A stretch of DNA of 6,206 bases from Dehalococcoidia bacterium (GCA_014384515.1 JACNFS010000028.1:1-6206), one strand, 5' to 3'. Counted from the stretch's first letter, positions 1 through 6,206 are shown. Made by a program: numbers and translations. Notes: generated by a model not told the origin, from the letters alone.

Positions 1-5
1 AGGAG
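1..5 (+). promoter_or_regulatory. Ribosome binding site of the NMO-family gene
   Basis: AGGAG lies seven bases before the ATG at 13, a near-ideal Shine-Dalgarno match and spacing. It supports that start over the in-frame ATG at 25. It is at the very edge of the window, so any promoter is outside. Confidence 0.75.
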
Positions 6-12
6 ACTACCA

Positions 13-1050
13 ATGAAAACAAGAATGACCGAGCTATTTGGAATAAAGCATCCCATTATGTTGGCTGGAATGGCTTTCGTCAGCTTGCCTGAAGTAGTAG
101 CTGCCGTTTCCAACGCCGGAGGCTTAGGTATGTTCAATAGCGTTGCCAACACTCCCGACCAGATGAGAGACATCATCAAGCAGATTAAGTCACTGACCGA
201 TAAGCCGTTCGGGATAAACGTTACATTACTATTCCCCAACGCTAAGGAGAACGCAGAGGTAGCCCTGGAAGAAAAGGCTCCAATCCTGAACTATGCGCTG
301 GGGAAAGGCGACTGGCTTATCAAAGCGGCGCACGAGTACGGCGGCAAGGTTATATCCACCGTAGCAACCGAGCGGCATGCACACAGAGCCGAGCTAGACG
401 GGGCCGACGCTCTTGTCGTTACCGGTCTTGAAGCGGCAGCGCACGGAGGCGAACCTACCTCATTGGTACTGATACCCCTAATAGCTAGCATGGTAGACAT
501 CCCTATTATAGCGGCTGGCGGTTTTTGCGACGGCAAGGGGCTAGCGGCAGCTCTCGCCTTAGGTGCCGATGGCATATCCATGGGCACCAGGTTCATGCTT
601 ACACAAGAGAGCGTGGTGCATGAAAGCATTAAAGAGGTTGGCCTTAGAGCTACAGCCGAGGATACCATGCGCTCCGACAAAATTGACGGCTTGCCCGGCA
701 GGTTCTGGATGAATAAAGCAGCCATAGAGATGGCACAAGGGAAGGTGTCAATAGCGAAGGCGATAGCCAGTGCCTGGCAAATAAGAAAAACGCTAGATGT
801 TCCATTCTATAAACTTCTCCTCAGCGGTTTAAGGCAGAGGGGTGTTCAGGACTTAGCCCGTCAAGCTATCAGCGTCGACTTTCTTGAGCGGCTCAACGAC
901 CCCGGTGATGATGTGAACTCCGTATTTCTGCCCCTTGGACAAGTCGCTGGCAGGATCAATGACATACCCAGTTGCCAAGACGTTGTTGAGGAAACGGTTT
1001 CTGAAGCCGAACAGGTGATAAAAGTAATGCAGGGAAAGGTTACCGCCTGA
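13..1050 (+). CDS. Nitronate monooxygenase / 2-nitropropane dioxygenase-family flavoprotein
   Basis: A 345-residue cytosolic TIM-barrel flavoprotein of the nitronate monooxygenase (NMO, 2-nitropropane dioxygenase) family, which uses FMN; family members oxidise alkyl nitronates or act as NAD(P)H:quinone or enoyl-ACP (FabK) reductases. Visible motifs are the N-terminal PIMLAGM (residues 14-20) and SNAGGLGMF (33-41), the substrate-loop GLEAAAHGGE (138-147) with the candidate catalytic His144, and the FMN phosphate-binding stretch from IIAAGGF (165-171) to ADGISMGTRF (185-194). Length fits the family. The ATG at 13 is chosen because AGGAG at 1-5 sits seven bases upstream. The usual EAGGH signature reads EAAAH here, so the exact substrate is uncertain. 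The gene is convergent with the trehalose operon and shows no functional link to it; a remnant of a second family member lies directly downstream. The family call is firm; the reaction is not. Confidence 0.9.
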   Translation: MKTRMTELFGIKHPIMLAGMAFVSLPEVVAAVSNAGGLGMFNSVANTPDQMRDIIKQIKSLTDKPFGINVTLLFPNAKENAEVALEEKAPILNYALGKGDWLIKAAHEYGGKVISTVATERHAHRAELDGADALVVTGLEAAAHGGEPTSLVLIPLIASMVDIPIIAAGGFCDGKGLAAALALGADGISMGTRFMLTQESVVHESIKEVGLRATAEDTMRSDKIDGLPGRFWMNKAAIEMAQGKVSIAKAIASAWQIRKTLDVPFYKLLLSGLRQRGVQDLARQAISVDFLERLNDPGDDVNSVFLPLGQVAGRINDIPSCQDVVEETVSEAEQVIKVMQGKVTA

Positions 1051-1076
1051 AAGGAAAGAACCGTCGGAGGGAAAGA

Positions 1077-1157
1077 GAAGAAGTCTGCACCGAAATCAGA
1101 AAAACCAAGGGGCTGACTAACAAAGCCTTCGGGGTAAACACCACTCTGTTGCTTGCG
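1077..1157 (+). pseudogene. Remnant of a second nitronate monooxygenase-family gene
   Basis: In the frame starting at 1077 the codons read EEVCTEIRKTKG followed by LTNKAFGVNTTLLL (1113-1154). This aligns without gaps to LTDKPFGINVTLLF at residues 61-74 of the intact upstream gene (9 of 14 identical, the rest mostly conservative), and the preceding helix has the expected I-x-K-x-x-K spacing. Only about 27 residues remain: the N-terminal barrel start, the substrate loop and the FMN site are all missing. The frame runs on to a TGA at 1185-1187, but residues after about 1157 no longer look like the family and overlap the 3' end of treT on the other strand. No ribosome binding site with a start codon precedes it. 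I infer a decayed paralogue left by deletion, probably not a fresh duplicate because its codons and several residues differ from the intact copy. Confidence 0.7.
1100..1132 (-). terminator. Possible weak rho-independent terminator of the trehalose operon
   Basis: Read on the minus strand, about 45 bases past the treT stop, CCGAAGGCT and AGCCCCTTGG can pair (CC/GG, AA/TT, GGCT/AGCC, with a bulged G and a bulged CC) around a nine-base loop, followed at once by TTTTT. The T tract is short, the stem has bulges, and I have not computed its energy. The same bases are former coding sequence of the NMO remnant, so the hairpin may be fortuitous. Confidence 0.3.
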
Positions 1158-1177
1158 CTCCGCTCAGCGGACAATGG

Positions 1178-2425
1178 TCACAAATGAATAATATCAGAAG
1201 GCTGGTCTAGAGCTATAAACATGAGCATATAGTCCTTAAGGTGGCTGGTTATCAGGAAATTCTGCCGCACGTGCTCTTTCCCATTCTGCCCCAGTTGCCT
1301 AGCGTATTCCGGATTACTGAGGAGCTGCCTGAGTGCATAGGCAGCTCCTTCCACGGTGTGACATAAAAGCCCGGTAAGTTTGTTCCTGATCTGCAGCGGT
1401 ATGCCACCGACAGCCCCAGCTACGACCGGCTTCGCCTTCCACAGGGCTTCGCTTATGGTCAGACCGAAACCCTCTTTCAATGACTTCTGCATGATAATTG
1501 TGGCCGCTCGCTGCAACGCATTGATCTCGACGTTGCTTTCGGGTGGCACCAGCAGAATATGAATATCATGATTCCCTTCCGCCCGCTTCCTTACCTCATC
1601 AAGCACTTCCTCAGACTCAGGGTCATCAGTGGCTGTCCCCCCGGCCAGGACAAGCTGGCAATCTATACTTTTCTTCACCATCTCAAAAGCCTCTATCACC
1701 CCCAACGGGTCCTTGAGTCGATCAAAACGAGAAATCTGCACAATCATAGGTTTGTCCGAAGTCAAACCATATCCCGCCAGCACAGCATCGATTGTCCCCG
1801 AGTCAAGCTCCCTGTTCTTATCGCTCAACGGGTCTATGGACGGGGTAATCATGAACTGACGAATAGGCAGTTGTTGGGCAAAGCTAGGTGCTGAGAAAAC
1901 CGCCGCATCATAATCAACAACAAAGCCCCGCAGGAATTTCCACACCTTCCTATCGGGGTTCGAGACGTCAATATGGCACCTCCAGACCCATTTCCTACCT
2001 ATCTCCTTTTTCCTGGCTATCAAACCTACCGGCTGTGGGTCATGAACAAACAGGATATCCCCATAGAACCTCACCTCCTCCAGATTCTGCTGCGTTACCT
2101 CTGAGAACAAGGCGAAATCCTGTTTCGAAATCTTTTCGGCATTACCGTGCAGAGCATTGTGGAATTTCTTGGTCACCTCGAAGAATTCATCGCTGCCACG
2201 AATCACATCCCATCTAGCGTCGACGCCTAATTGATTAAGCAGCGGTACCATGTGTTCCAAAATCTCTGCTACCCCGCCACCGACAAAAGTAGAGTTTATA
2301 TTCTGAACGATTCTGCCCGCTAGTTGCTCAGACAGCATCCTCAGTTCTTCAATGCAGCTTCTGCCAACTATCGGTTCGTAGTCCTGCAACCGGCTCTTAG
2401 ATTGTAAGGAAACTTCGTTCTGCAA
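1178..2425 (-). CDS. treT: Trehalose glycosyltransferring synthase (TreT-type, GT4)
   Basis: A 415-residue retaining GT-B glycosyltransferase resembling archaeal and bacterial TreT, which joins NDP-glucose and glucose into trehalose reversibly in one step. Seen in the sequence: the N-terminal acceptor and donor loop NSTFVGGGVAE (44-54), HDPQP (128-132) and WRCHID (148-153), all TreT-like; a Rossmann-type C-domain opening with VQISRFDRLKDPLGVI (229-244); and the GT4 E-x7-E signature EGFGLTISE (318-326) followed by GAVGGIPLQI (337-346). Length matches the family. The start is TTG, not ATG: GAGGTGG lies six bases upstream, and the N-terminus matches what TreT proteins usually carry before the GGGVAE loop. 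It is the last gene of the operon, 11 bases after the channel gene, whose stop codon overlaps this ribosome binding site. Trehalose phosphorylases and other GT4 enzymes are related, but the SRFDRLKDP and WRCHID motifs favour TreT. Nucleotide preference cannot be read from the sequence. Confidence 0.9.
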   Translation of the reverse strand: MQNEVSLQSKSRLQDYEPIVGRSCIEELRMLSEQLAGRIVQNINSTFVGGGVAEILEHMVPLLNQLGVDARWDVIRGSDEFFEVTKKFHNALHGNAEKISKQDFALFSEVTQQNLEEVRFYGDILFVHDPQPVGLIARKKEIGRKWVWRCHIDVSNPDRKVWKFLRGFVVDYDAAVFSAPSFAQQLPIRQFMITPSIDPLSDKNRELDSGTIDAVLAGYGLTSDKPMIVQISRFDRLKDPLGVIEAFEMVKKSIDCQLVLAGGTATDDPESEEVLDEVRKRAEGNHDIHILLVPPESNVEINALQRAATIIMQKSLKEGFGLTISEALWKAKPVVAGAVGGIPLQIRNKLTGLLCHTVEGAAYALRQLLSNPEYARQLGQNGKEHVRQNFLITSHLKDYMLMFIALDQPSDIIHL

Positions 2426-2431
2426 CTAATT

Positions 2432-2438
2432 CCACCTC
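2432..2438 (-). promoter_or_regulatory. Strong Shine-Dalgarno site deciding the TTG start of treT
   Basis: On the minus strand GAGGTGG ends six bases before the TTG at 2425-2423. It overlaps the TGA stop (2439-2437) of the channel gene, so ribosomes ending the channel would sit on the treT initiation site. It is the strongest ribosome binding site in the operon and offsets the weak TTG start. Confidence 0.7.
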
Positions 2439-3810
2439 ATTTGATGCGCTTCTCAACGAGTTGAATTATGGTTGACCTCAGACCTTCCAACGTATAATTG
2501 TACGGGTCAAGATAGGCAAGCTTGTCAGCCAAATCCTTATCCCCCAAGCAGTCTTCCATCCAAATAGAAAAGTCGTTAACGCCCTTCTGTAACCTTAGCC
2601 TCGCCTCAAAAATGTGGAAGCTAAGAGAATCAATGCTGACTTTCCTCAGCACTTCAATAAATTCCCTGAGGTCATGAGCAACATAGGGAGTGCGCAATAT
2701 GACGCTTATTGACCTGATAAAATGGAATTCTCTCCCCTTGAGTGCGGTTCGACCGTCGGGATTCTTGGATAAATAGTCATCAATGACACCTACAATCCTC
2801 GCCCTCAAAGCAGCAATGGTGGGAAAACCAAAGGTGTCAATGCTGGCTAACTTTTCGCCTAAGACCTCGTCACCAAGTTCATCACTTACCCATAAGGCAA
2901 AATCATTGGCTGGTTCCGGGGTCAGATATTGGTGCTCTTCCAGAAAATTGTGAGTATGATAGTAAATCACTGAGCCAGGGACTTTCTTTAATGTATCGAG
3001 TAACTCAGCTAAATTGCTAGCTTTGAGACCAGTCAGCTCCTTCAAGTGAAGCCGAGCGTAAAAGCGGAAAGGCTGAGTAGCTTTCTTAAGCGGATGGCCA
3101 TAATTGATAACCGTACTCTGGAGCAACCGACTATTGGGAACCAGGATAACATTGCCATCGAGACTTCTTATCCGGGTGTTTCTCCAGGTTACGTCAACAA
3201 CAGTGCCGCTCTCCCCGGATTCCAATCTTATAAAGTCACCGACTTTAATTTGCTCCCCTTGGGCTAGCTGAAAACCCGAGAAAAGATTAACTAGCAAATC
3301 TCTAGAGACGAAAATCGCTATGAGAATAACAGCAGCCAAGAGCAAAATGATTGGAGTAGTCGGCGCCCCCCAGGCATCAAGCAATATCAAAGCGCCAACC
3401 ACGGCAATGGTAATTCTAGCGATATTCACTATCAGAGCTTCCGACGGTCGGAGGCGTTCTACCTTACCTATGTAAAGCCTCAGTAGCTTTTCGGCCAAGC
3501 TAATAGTCATCCAGGTTACCGAGATGACAAAGAGAGCAACCAACACCTTGTCAACCAAAGCTTTCGTCGAAGGGTCCAATACCGAAATATGGATAGCTAC
3601 ATAGGCACCCAATATCAAGAACCAAACGAGAAACGGAGTTCTTGTCACCTGAACAATCAGCGGGCTCCCTTCCCATTTCCCCGCCGCTGCCCATCGGCTA
3701 AAGGCCCTGTAAGCAATCCTCCTGGCCCATAAGCCAACCACATAGCAGGCCAGGAAGACCAGTACAGGAACAGCAATAAAAACCCAATTTTCGCTTAACC
3801 AGTCAGGCAT
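2437..3810 (-). CDS. MscS-family mechanosensitive channel with a tandem DUF5752-like C-terminus
   Basis: A 457-residue inner-membrane channel of the MscS (small-conductance mechanosensitive) family, expected to open under tension and release solutes. About five hydrophobic helices are visible (roughly 9-28, 57-76, 86-106, 128-146, 150-168), the last in the position of pore helix TM3. Then come RDLLVNLFSGF (170-180) and the MscS beta domain, IKVGDFIRLESGESGTVVDV (188-207), TRIRSLDGNVILVPNS (212-227) and VINY (234-237), which clearly match the family. The usual alpha/beta C-domain is absent. Instead, two diverged repeats fill 248-350 and 361-457, each with NDF-x-x-W, LGD-x-x-L, KLA and a terminal LR-x-x-I helix; these look like DUF5752 from memory. 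TM3 has no glycine before residue 179. The ATG at 3810 has AGGA about eight bases upstream. The gene lies 17 bases after otsB and 11 before treT, so it is probably co-translated with trehalose synthesis. The channel call is firm; the role of the tail is unknown. Confidence 0.88.
   Translation of the reverse strand: MPDWLSENWVFIAVPVLVFLACYVVGLWARRIAYRAFSRWAAAGKWEGSPLIVQVTRTPFLVWFLILGAYVAIHISVLDPSTKALVDKVLVALFVISVTWMTISLAEKLLRLYIGKVERLRPSEALIVNIARITIAVVGALILLDAWGAPTTPIILLLAAVILIAIFVSRDLLVNLFSGFQLAQGEQIKVGDFIRLESGESGTVVDVTWRNTRIRSLDGNVILVPNSRLLQSTVINYGHPLKKATQPFRFYARLHLKELTGLKASNLAELLDTLKKVPGSVIYYHTHNFLEEHQYLTPEPANDFALWVSDELGDEVLGEKLASIDTFGFPTIAALRARIVGVIDDYLSKNPDGRTALKGREFHFIRSISVILRTPYVAHDLREFIEVLRKVSIDSLSFHIFEARLRLQKGVNDFSIWMEDCLGDKDLADKLAYLDPYNYTLEGLRSTIIQLVEKRIK
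2440..3069 (-). repeat. Intragenic tandem protein-domain duplication in the channel tail
   Basis: Residues 248-350 and 361-457 of the channel align along their length: an opening beta strand (FRFYARLHL / FHFIRSISV), a helix (LAELLDTLKKV / LREFIEVLRKV), a strand with a histidine (IYYHTHNF / LSFHIFEA), then NDFALW / NDFSIW, DELGDEVLGEKLASID / DCLGDKDLADKLAYLD, and LRARI / LRSTI. The first copy has about four extra residues before NDF. Similarity is at protein level only and the DNA is well diverged, so the duplication is old. Confidence 0.8.
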
Positions 3811-3827
3811 ATCGCATTCCTACGGTA

Positions 3828-4616
3828 TTATAACATCTTAAGTAACTCGATGACTTCCTGCGGCGACTTCAAGAAATAGCGCGCCACTGATGGAAAGCTC
3901 TGTTCACCAACAAAAATTGAAATGCCGTTATTCTTCTCAATCACCTTAAAGCCATCCTCATCAGTCAAGTCGTCTCCCAAATACACCGGCAATGCTCCAC
4001 TCTTCCCTCTGGTCTCCCTGCATCTGGCTATAAGCCAAGCTATGGCTTTGCCCTTGTCCCAATCCACAGGGGGTCTTATCTCGTATACCTTCTTGCCTTC
4101 AGTAACCCTTATCCTGCCGGTGACATGTAGCGGGTCGGTAACTTTGGCAAAGGCATCCTTTACCCTTGTCTCCTCGGCATCATCGACGGAGCGATAGTGG
4201 ACGCTTAAGGTCAAACCCTTGTTCTCAACAAACACACCCTTGATGCCTCTCAAGGTAGCCAACAACGCGTGACTGAGCATTTGAAAGAAAGGTCTCATCT
4301 CCTCAGCAACAGGGTCCAAGAAGTCTGAGCCAAAACCTTCTATCTCCAACCCGTGGTTTCCAGCATAAACAATGCCGTCCACGCTGACTTTGCCCTTAAG
4401 ATCAGCCAAGGCTCTGCCACTGACAATACCAAAAGTATAGCGACGATTCTTGGCCAGTGTTCGGAGTAATTTTGTTGTCTCTGCAGGCAGAACGGTTAAC
4501 TCTGGTCTATCTACAATGGGAGTTAGAGTGCCATCAAAATCGCAGAGAAGCAACACGTGGTTCGCTGATTTGAGGCGTTGGGCAACCTTATTCCAAACAC
4601 CGAAAAGATATTGCAT
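3828..4616 (-). CDS. otsB: Trehalose-6-phosphate phosphatase
   Basis: A 262-residue HAD-superfamily (type IIB cap) phosphatase that removes the phosphate from trehalose-6-phosphate, the second step of the OtsAB pathway in the cytosol. All four HAD motifs are present: DFDGTLTP (26-33) with nucleophile Asp26 and acid/base Asp28; SGR (66-68); the basic residue in PVDWDKGKA (183-191), probably Lys188; and GDDLTDEDGF (214-223) with the Mg-binding aspartates. GNHGLE (86-91) and VYEIRPP (177-183) are typical of OtsB. Length is normal. The ATG at 4616 is 14 bases after the otsA stop, with an AGAGG overlapping that stop as ribosome binding site, about 11 bases upstream. It is second in the operon and takes the product of the gene before it. 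Nothing is missing or broken. Confidence 0.95.
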   Translation of the reverse strand: MQYLFGVWNKVAQRLKSANHVLLLCDFDGTLTPIVDRPELTVLPAETTKLLRTLAKNRRYTFGIVSGRALADLKGKVSVDGIVYAGNHGLEIEGFGSDFLDPVAEEMRPFFQMLSHALLATLRGIKGVFVENKGLTLSVHYRSVDDAEETRVKDAFAKVTDPLHVTGRIRVTEGKKVYEIRPPVDWDKGKAIAWLIARCRETRGKSGALPVYLGDDLTDEDGFKVIEKNNGISIFVGEQSFPSVARYFLKSPQEVIELLKML

Positions 4617-4630
4617 AGCATCAAGCGCCT

Positions 4631-6136
4631 CTAAGGCCCGAGAGCAGCTAATTCAGAAATAATGTTGCCAGCCCACTGATAAATATTGTTCTGCTCTACC
4701 GTCTCACGCAACTTCCTCATTCTCGCCTGCCTTTCTCTCTTCGGCATCTCGATGGCTTCCCTTATAGTCTCGGCAAAGTCGTCAATGGCGTAAGGATTGA
4801 GAAGAAGAGCCTCAGTCAGCTCTCTTGCAGCTCCAGTAAACCGGCTAAGGATAAGGACACCATCTTCATCCGCCCGGGAAGAAACAAACTCTTTAGCCAC
4901 CAGATTCATGCCATCATGGAGAGAACTCACTACGCAGAAATGCGCCAGCCGATGAAACGCCAGTAAGGCCGTGGGCGACAAATGTTCGCTGATATATACT
5001 ATTGGCTTCCAACCACCAGATTGGTATCTCCAGTTTATTTCTTCAACAAGGTCATCGATTTCAAGATTCAGTTCCTTGTATCTTCTGATGTGAATCCGGC
5101 TCGGCTCTGCTAATTGGAAGAAAACCATTCGTCCCTGGTATTCAGGATGTTTGGTAAGGAATTTGTCCAAGGCCCACAATCTATGAGGGATTCCCTTGGT
5201 ATAATCGACCCTGTCCACGCCGACGCCAATAAACTCCCTGTCCAGCCTCCACCTCTTCCGAATTCTCTCCATCTCCTCAACAACCTCTCCCCTGGCCGCA
5301 TCGCCTGCTATTCTGTCGAAGTCAACGCTGATGGGGAAAGGACGAACCAAGGTAGTTCTGCCACCCCGACTAACTGTCGACCTCTCATAATCGATTTTTG
5401 ACTCCAGAGCCCGGTTTACAGTGTCAAGAAAATTGTCACAGTGATAACCGATATGGAAGCCAAGAAGGTCGTTGCCCAGAAGCCCATCCAATATCTCTTC
5501 CCCCCACGGGCAAATTCGAAACACTTCATGGTTAGGCCAGGGGATATGCCAGAACTGGGCAGTAGTAATCTGAGGGTTTTCAGCCTTTATCAATCGAGAC
5601 AAAAGCGACAAATGATAATCCTGAATGAAAACAAACGCCTGCCTGTCACCAACTTCATCCAGAACTGCATCAGCAAAAAGCTGGTTAACTCTCTTATACG
5701 TATTCCAGTCAGCTTCATCAAAGTTGGGCGGTGTATAGGTGTTATGGCATAGCGGCCACAGAGCTTCATTCGAAAAACCCAGATAATAGCCTTCCTCTTC
5801 TTCCTTGGTCAACCATACACGCCTCAAACTATAGCTGGGGTCATCTGGAGGAACCATGACCCGATTCCTATCGTCAACTACTTCCCTATCAGCACTGCCA
5901 CTGCCATGGGCAACCCACACACCCCCACAGGCCCGCATCATCGGGTCCAGAGCCACAGTCAATCCGCTAGCCGGAACAACACAGCGGACCTCGTCGCCAG
6001 ACGAAACATGGATAAAAGGCTCTCTATTGGACACAGCCATGAATAAGCGACCAGCTAATTTGGCCCTAACAAGCTCTTGTAAGTCCTCCTTCGTCCAGCT
6101 CACTTTGCTCTCTCCGTCGTCCTCGTTGACTTTCAT
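4631..6136 (-). CDS. otsA: Alpha,alpha-trehalose-phosphate synthase (GT20)
   Basis: A retaining GT20 enzyme that transfers glucose from a nucleotide sugar to glucose-6-phosphate, giving trehalose-6-phosphate; first gene of the operon in this window. Numbered from the ATG at 6136 (501 residues), the visible motifs are SNREP (36-40), IQDYHLSLL (171-179) with Asp173, FWHIPWPNHEVF (195-206) with His197, VGVDRVDYTKGIPHRL (305-320) with the phosphate-binding Arg309 and Lys314, and SLHDGMNLVAKEF (405-417) with Asp408 and Glu416. The C-terminal NNIYQWAGNII helix (483-493) is also typical. The start is uncertain: the frame stays open to the window's right edge, and a TTG at 6169 would add 11 residues. 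I prefer the ATG because GGGAAAAAGG precedes it closely and the SNRE loop then lies at a usual family depth. Nucleotide-sugar preference cannot be told from the sequence. Confidence 0.93.
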   Translation of the reverse strand: MKVNEDDGESKVSWTKEDLQELVRAKLAGRLFMAVSNREPFIHVSSGDEVRCVVPASGLTVALDPMMRACGGVWVAHGSGSADREVVDDRNRVMVPPDDPSYSLRRVWLTKEEEEGYYLGFSNEALWPLCHNTYTPPNFDEADWNTYKRVNQLFADAVLDEVGDRQAFVFIQDYHLSLLSRLIKAENPQITTAQFWHIPWPNHEVFRICPWGEEILDGLLGNDLLGFHIGYHCDNFLDTVNRALESKIDYERSTVSRGGRTTLVRPFPISVDFDRIAGDAARGEVVEEMERIRKRWRLDREFIGVGVDRVDYTKGIPHRLWALDKFLTKHPEYQGRMVFFQLAEPSRIHIRRYKELNLEIDDLVEEINWRYQSGGWKPIVYISEHLSPTALLAFHRLAHFCVVSSLHDGMNLVAKEFVSSRADEDGVLILSRFTGAARELTEALLLNPYAIDDFAETIREAIEMPKRERQARMRKLRETVEQNNIYQWAGNIISELAALGP

Positions 6137-6206
6137 TATACCTTTTTCCCTATCCAACAGCCAGAGCAACCGACGCCACCCAGATACTCTCCAATGTGTA
6201 GGACCG
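6137..6206 (-). other. Region upstream of otsA, undecided: leader or end of an upstream gene
   Basis: The otsA frame has no stop between the ATG at 6136 and the window edge. A second frame is open until a TAA that overlaps the otsA ATG as TAATG (6138-6134), and a third stays open to a TAG at about 6153-6151, encoding a short hydrophobic run. With only 70 bases I cannot tell a 5' leader from the last codons of a co-transcribed gene. I see no convincing promoter or terminator here. Confidence 0.35.

Larger units (their letters stand above)
1178..6136 (-). other. Putative trehalose osmoregulation operon: otsA-otsB-mscS-treT
   Basis: Four same-strand genes are separated by only 14, 17 and 11 bases, with no room for internal promoters or terminators, and two ribosome binding sites (those of otsB and treT) overlap the preceding stop codon. 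This strongly suggests a single transcript with translational coupling. Three products make trehalose by two routes, and the fourth is a tension-gated channel that could release it. The promoter is not visible and probably lies to the right of 6206. Confidence 0.8.

Noticed and set aside
291..725. A 144-codon open frame antisense to the NMO-family gene
   Set aside because: It mirrors a well-conserved coding gene, has a Ser/Ala/Pro-rich composition typical of antisense translation, and shows no family motif.
1160..1170. Perfect inverted repeat CCGCT-C-AGCGG just after the treT stop
   Set aside because: The stem is only five bases with a one-base loop, and no T tract follows on either strand, so it does not support a terminator or an operator call.
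1051..1177. A small functional gene in the gap, reading through to the TGA at 1185
   Set aside because: There is no start codon with a ribosome binding site in that frame, and its recognisable part is only an internal slice of the NMO family.
5441..5752. Plus-strand open frames of about 100 codons inside otsA, otsB, treT and the channel gene
   Set aside because: All lie opposite strongly supported genes, show no recognisable domains, and their composition follows the complementary coding frame.
6134..6163. TATAAT at 6140-6135 with a weak TGGCTG 17 bases upstream, as a promoter for otsA
   Set aside because: Transcription would begin inside otsA after its ATG, and the match overlaps the start codon itself (TATAATG), so it is most likely chance.

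Overview
The window looks like bacterial chromosome of middling GC content with tight gene packing, ATG and TTG starts, and purine-rich Shine-Dalgarno sites. The style of the encoded proteins suggests an uncultured Chloroflexota or Dehalococcoidia-like anaerobe or a similar deep-branching bacterium. That assignment rests on impression only, since there is no rRNA or other marker gene here.

Layout: on the + strand, 13-1050 holds a complete FMN-dependent nitronate monooxygenase / 2-nitropropane dioxygenase-family protein with its own ribosome binding site. The 127-base gap after it (1051-1177) is not empty. It carries an in-frame remnant of a second gene of the same family (about 1077-1157), and on the minus strand a weak hairpin followed by five T's. 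The rest of the window is one convergent minus-strand operon, read from the right edge leftwards: otsA (trehalose-6-phosphate synthase), 14-base gap, otsB (trehalose-6-phosphate phosphatase), 17-base gap, an MscS-type mechanosensitive channel with an unusual C-terminus, 11-base gap, and a TreT-type trehalose glycosyltransferring synthase.

How the genes work together: OtsA and OtsB make trehalose from nucleotide-sugar glucose and glucose-6-phosphate. TreT makes it directly and reversibly from nucleotide-sugar glucose and free glucose. An MscS channel opens under membrane tension and lets small solutes out after osmotic downshock. Two synthetic routes to a compatible solute, co-transcribed with a release valve, form a compact osmoregulation cassette. 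The most unusual element is the channel itself. After the MscS beta domain, the expected alpha/beta C-terminal domain is absent and two diverged copies of a roughly 95-residue module take its place, each with an NDF-x-x-W ... LGD-x-x-L ... KLA signature. From memory this resembles the uncharacterised DUF5752 family, so the channel may carry a duplicated cytoplasmic sensing or docking module tied to trehalose metabolism. No tRNA, rRNA, CRISPR array, insertion sequence or attachment site was seen. The operon promoter probably lies beyond the right edge.
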